DNA from: Helopsaltes ochotensis
Taxonomy: Eukaryota > Chordata > Aves > Passeriformes > Locustellidae
Direction of reading: 5' to 3'
Assembly: GCA_013400155.1 (NCBI GenBank)
Contig: VXBM01000022.1
Span: 1,508,610 to 1,572,609 of the forward strand
Length of the DNA stretch: 64,000 bases
Shown here: piece by piece, positions 62,951 to 64,000 of the stretch
Layout of the letters: every line of letters starts with the position of its first letter
Position numbering within the stretch: the stretch's first letter is position 1
The notes under the pieces: generated by a model
The model's database searches: none
What the model was told of the DNA's origin: nothing
Seen by the model: only the letters and a program-made list of their open reading frames with translations
Translations under genes and position numbers: made by a program

Positions 62951-64000
62951 GTTTTGAATGTAAAGAAAGATGCTGTGACTTTTAAATGAAATATAGCAGG
63001 ACTCAAGGGAGAATTCTTGCTTCATTTTTAAAAGGCACATTTACATCAGTCTGGTGCACTTTGCTCTGACACCACTTGAAGTCCTGAACAAGACAAGAGA
63101 TGACTATGAAATGTGGTTTAGAAATATTTTTCTACATTTTCAAGAATCATGAAGGGCTAGAACACAAAGCTGATCACATATCCCATAAATATATGAAAAA
63201 TACGTTTATACCCTTCTTTTTCCTACTGTAATTTTATTTTAGGACACAAAATTAAGAAAAAAAAAAACTTCCCTGGAGCATTCAGATGTTGGGACAGTTT
63301 ATGTGCGCACTGTTACTCAGCCACAATGCTTCTCCCAGAAGCAACACCATGCCAACTTTCTTGCAGACACTCTCCAGATTCTTGGACTGGTCAGAGAGAA
63401 AAACTAGGTTTTAGGGTCATGTCATATCAGCAACAGGTTTGTAAAACTTTTTCTAAAATAATAATTTCTCTGCCATAAGGACAAGCCAATACAGAGACAT
63501 ATCCCAATAGATTAATTGAGATTTTTGGGCCACGAATCATAAGACTTGCATCATATCAGGATCATCTAATAACTCACTATTTAGAAGCAGAACAGAGCAA
63601 GACTAATTGCCTTATAATATTTAACAGTTAATACAAATAATATTCTACTACATCAAAGGTGAATTCATACAGCAGTTAAATATACAAATGACTTCTAATA
63701 AAGTGGTAATTTTTCTGTACTGTATAAATGCAATCATATTAAACTCAAATCAGTGAAATGCTAATTCACTTTTTAATGAGTTCCTTTCGTATTTCATATT
63801 TTTAAGCAACTTTCAACTGGTTTGGTTAAGCATAGTTAATAAGATGAAAAGAGTGGTTTTTAATTAACTCAGACAAAATATTCCATTGTATATATGTGAG
63901 TTTTTAAGGCAATGTAAAATATGATTAAAATACAGGTTTTATTCTATTTCATGTTCTGTGAGCTCTAGAAGTTGAATACAGCTATCTGAGGCTATGGAGG

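Larger units (their letters stand above)
56431..64000. other. Non-coding unique DNA, no gene seen
   Basis: AT-rich to the end of the window. It contains an AT array (61375-61403), a small 11-bp-arm hairpin (62465-62492), a pyrimidine tract ending in (TTCC)n (62846-62950) and a G-rich patch near 61150-61168. None of the 60 to 80-codon frames has an exon-like look. Confidence 0.65.

Overview
The window reads as 64 kb of non-coding vertebrate nuclear DNA, almost certainly from a bird. The evidence is the repeat content. There are several CR1 (chicken repeat 1) LINE fragments, two of them ending in the typical 8-bp ATTCTRTG-type 3' repeats and carrying recognisable reverse-transcriptase remnants. 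There are also LTRs of avian ERVL and ERVK style. The background is AT-rich, CpG-poor and full of stop codons on both strands. A passerine is likely from the LTR types, but that is an inference. I find no protein-coding gene, tRNA, rRNA, CRISPR array or bacterial feature. The long open frames are explained by the antisense strand of a CR1, the GC-rich part of an LTR, or a run of N.

Layout: 1-24 is a T run at the window edge. 25-4608 is unique AT-rich DNA with a (TTTG)10 array and a possible conserved non-coding element near 3.4-3.9 kb. 4609-5465 is a candidate minus-strand ERVK-type solo LTR with a duplicated U3 block. 5466-23427 is mostly unique, with an ancient MITE-like palindrome near 8.9 kb, a perfect palindrome at 10.9 kb and a 49-nt T run at 15.3 kb. 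23428-24301 is a plus-strand ERVL LTR with a G-quadruplex motif. 24302-34208 is unique. 34209-35268 is a minus-strand CR1. 35269-48551 is unique, with a short CR1 tail at 39.85 kb and an ancient CR1/L3-like fragment at 45.2 kb. 48552-49506 is a second minus-strand CR1. 50960-51684 is an assembly gap of 725 N. 52158-52198 is a perfect 18-bp-arm hairpin. 53475-54940 is a minus-strand ERVL-like solo LTR with a 5-bp target-site duplication and a GC-rich core. 55974-56430 is another LTR-like fragment. The rest is unique AT-rich DNA with microsatellites.

No genes work together here. The window is best described as a gene desert or the interior of a very large intron. The points of interest are LTR architecture (U3 duplication, TATA-like, polyA and splice-donor signals), secondary-structure sequences, a 31-bp direct repeat that abuts a CR1 5' end, and a few stretches that look like conserved regulatory elements. 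I saw no convincing sign of a previously undescribed gene system.
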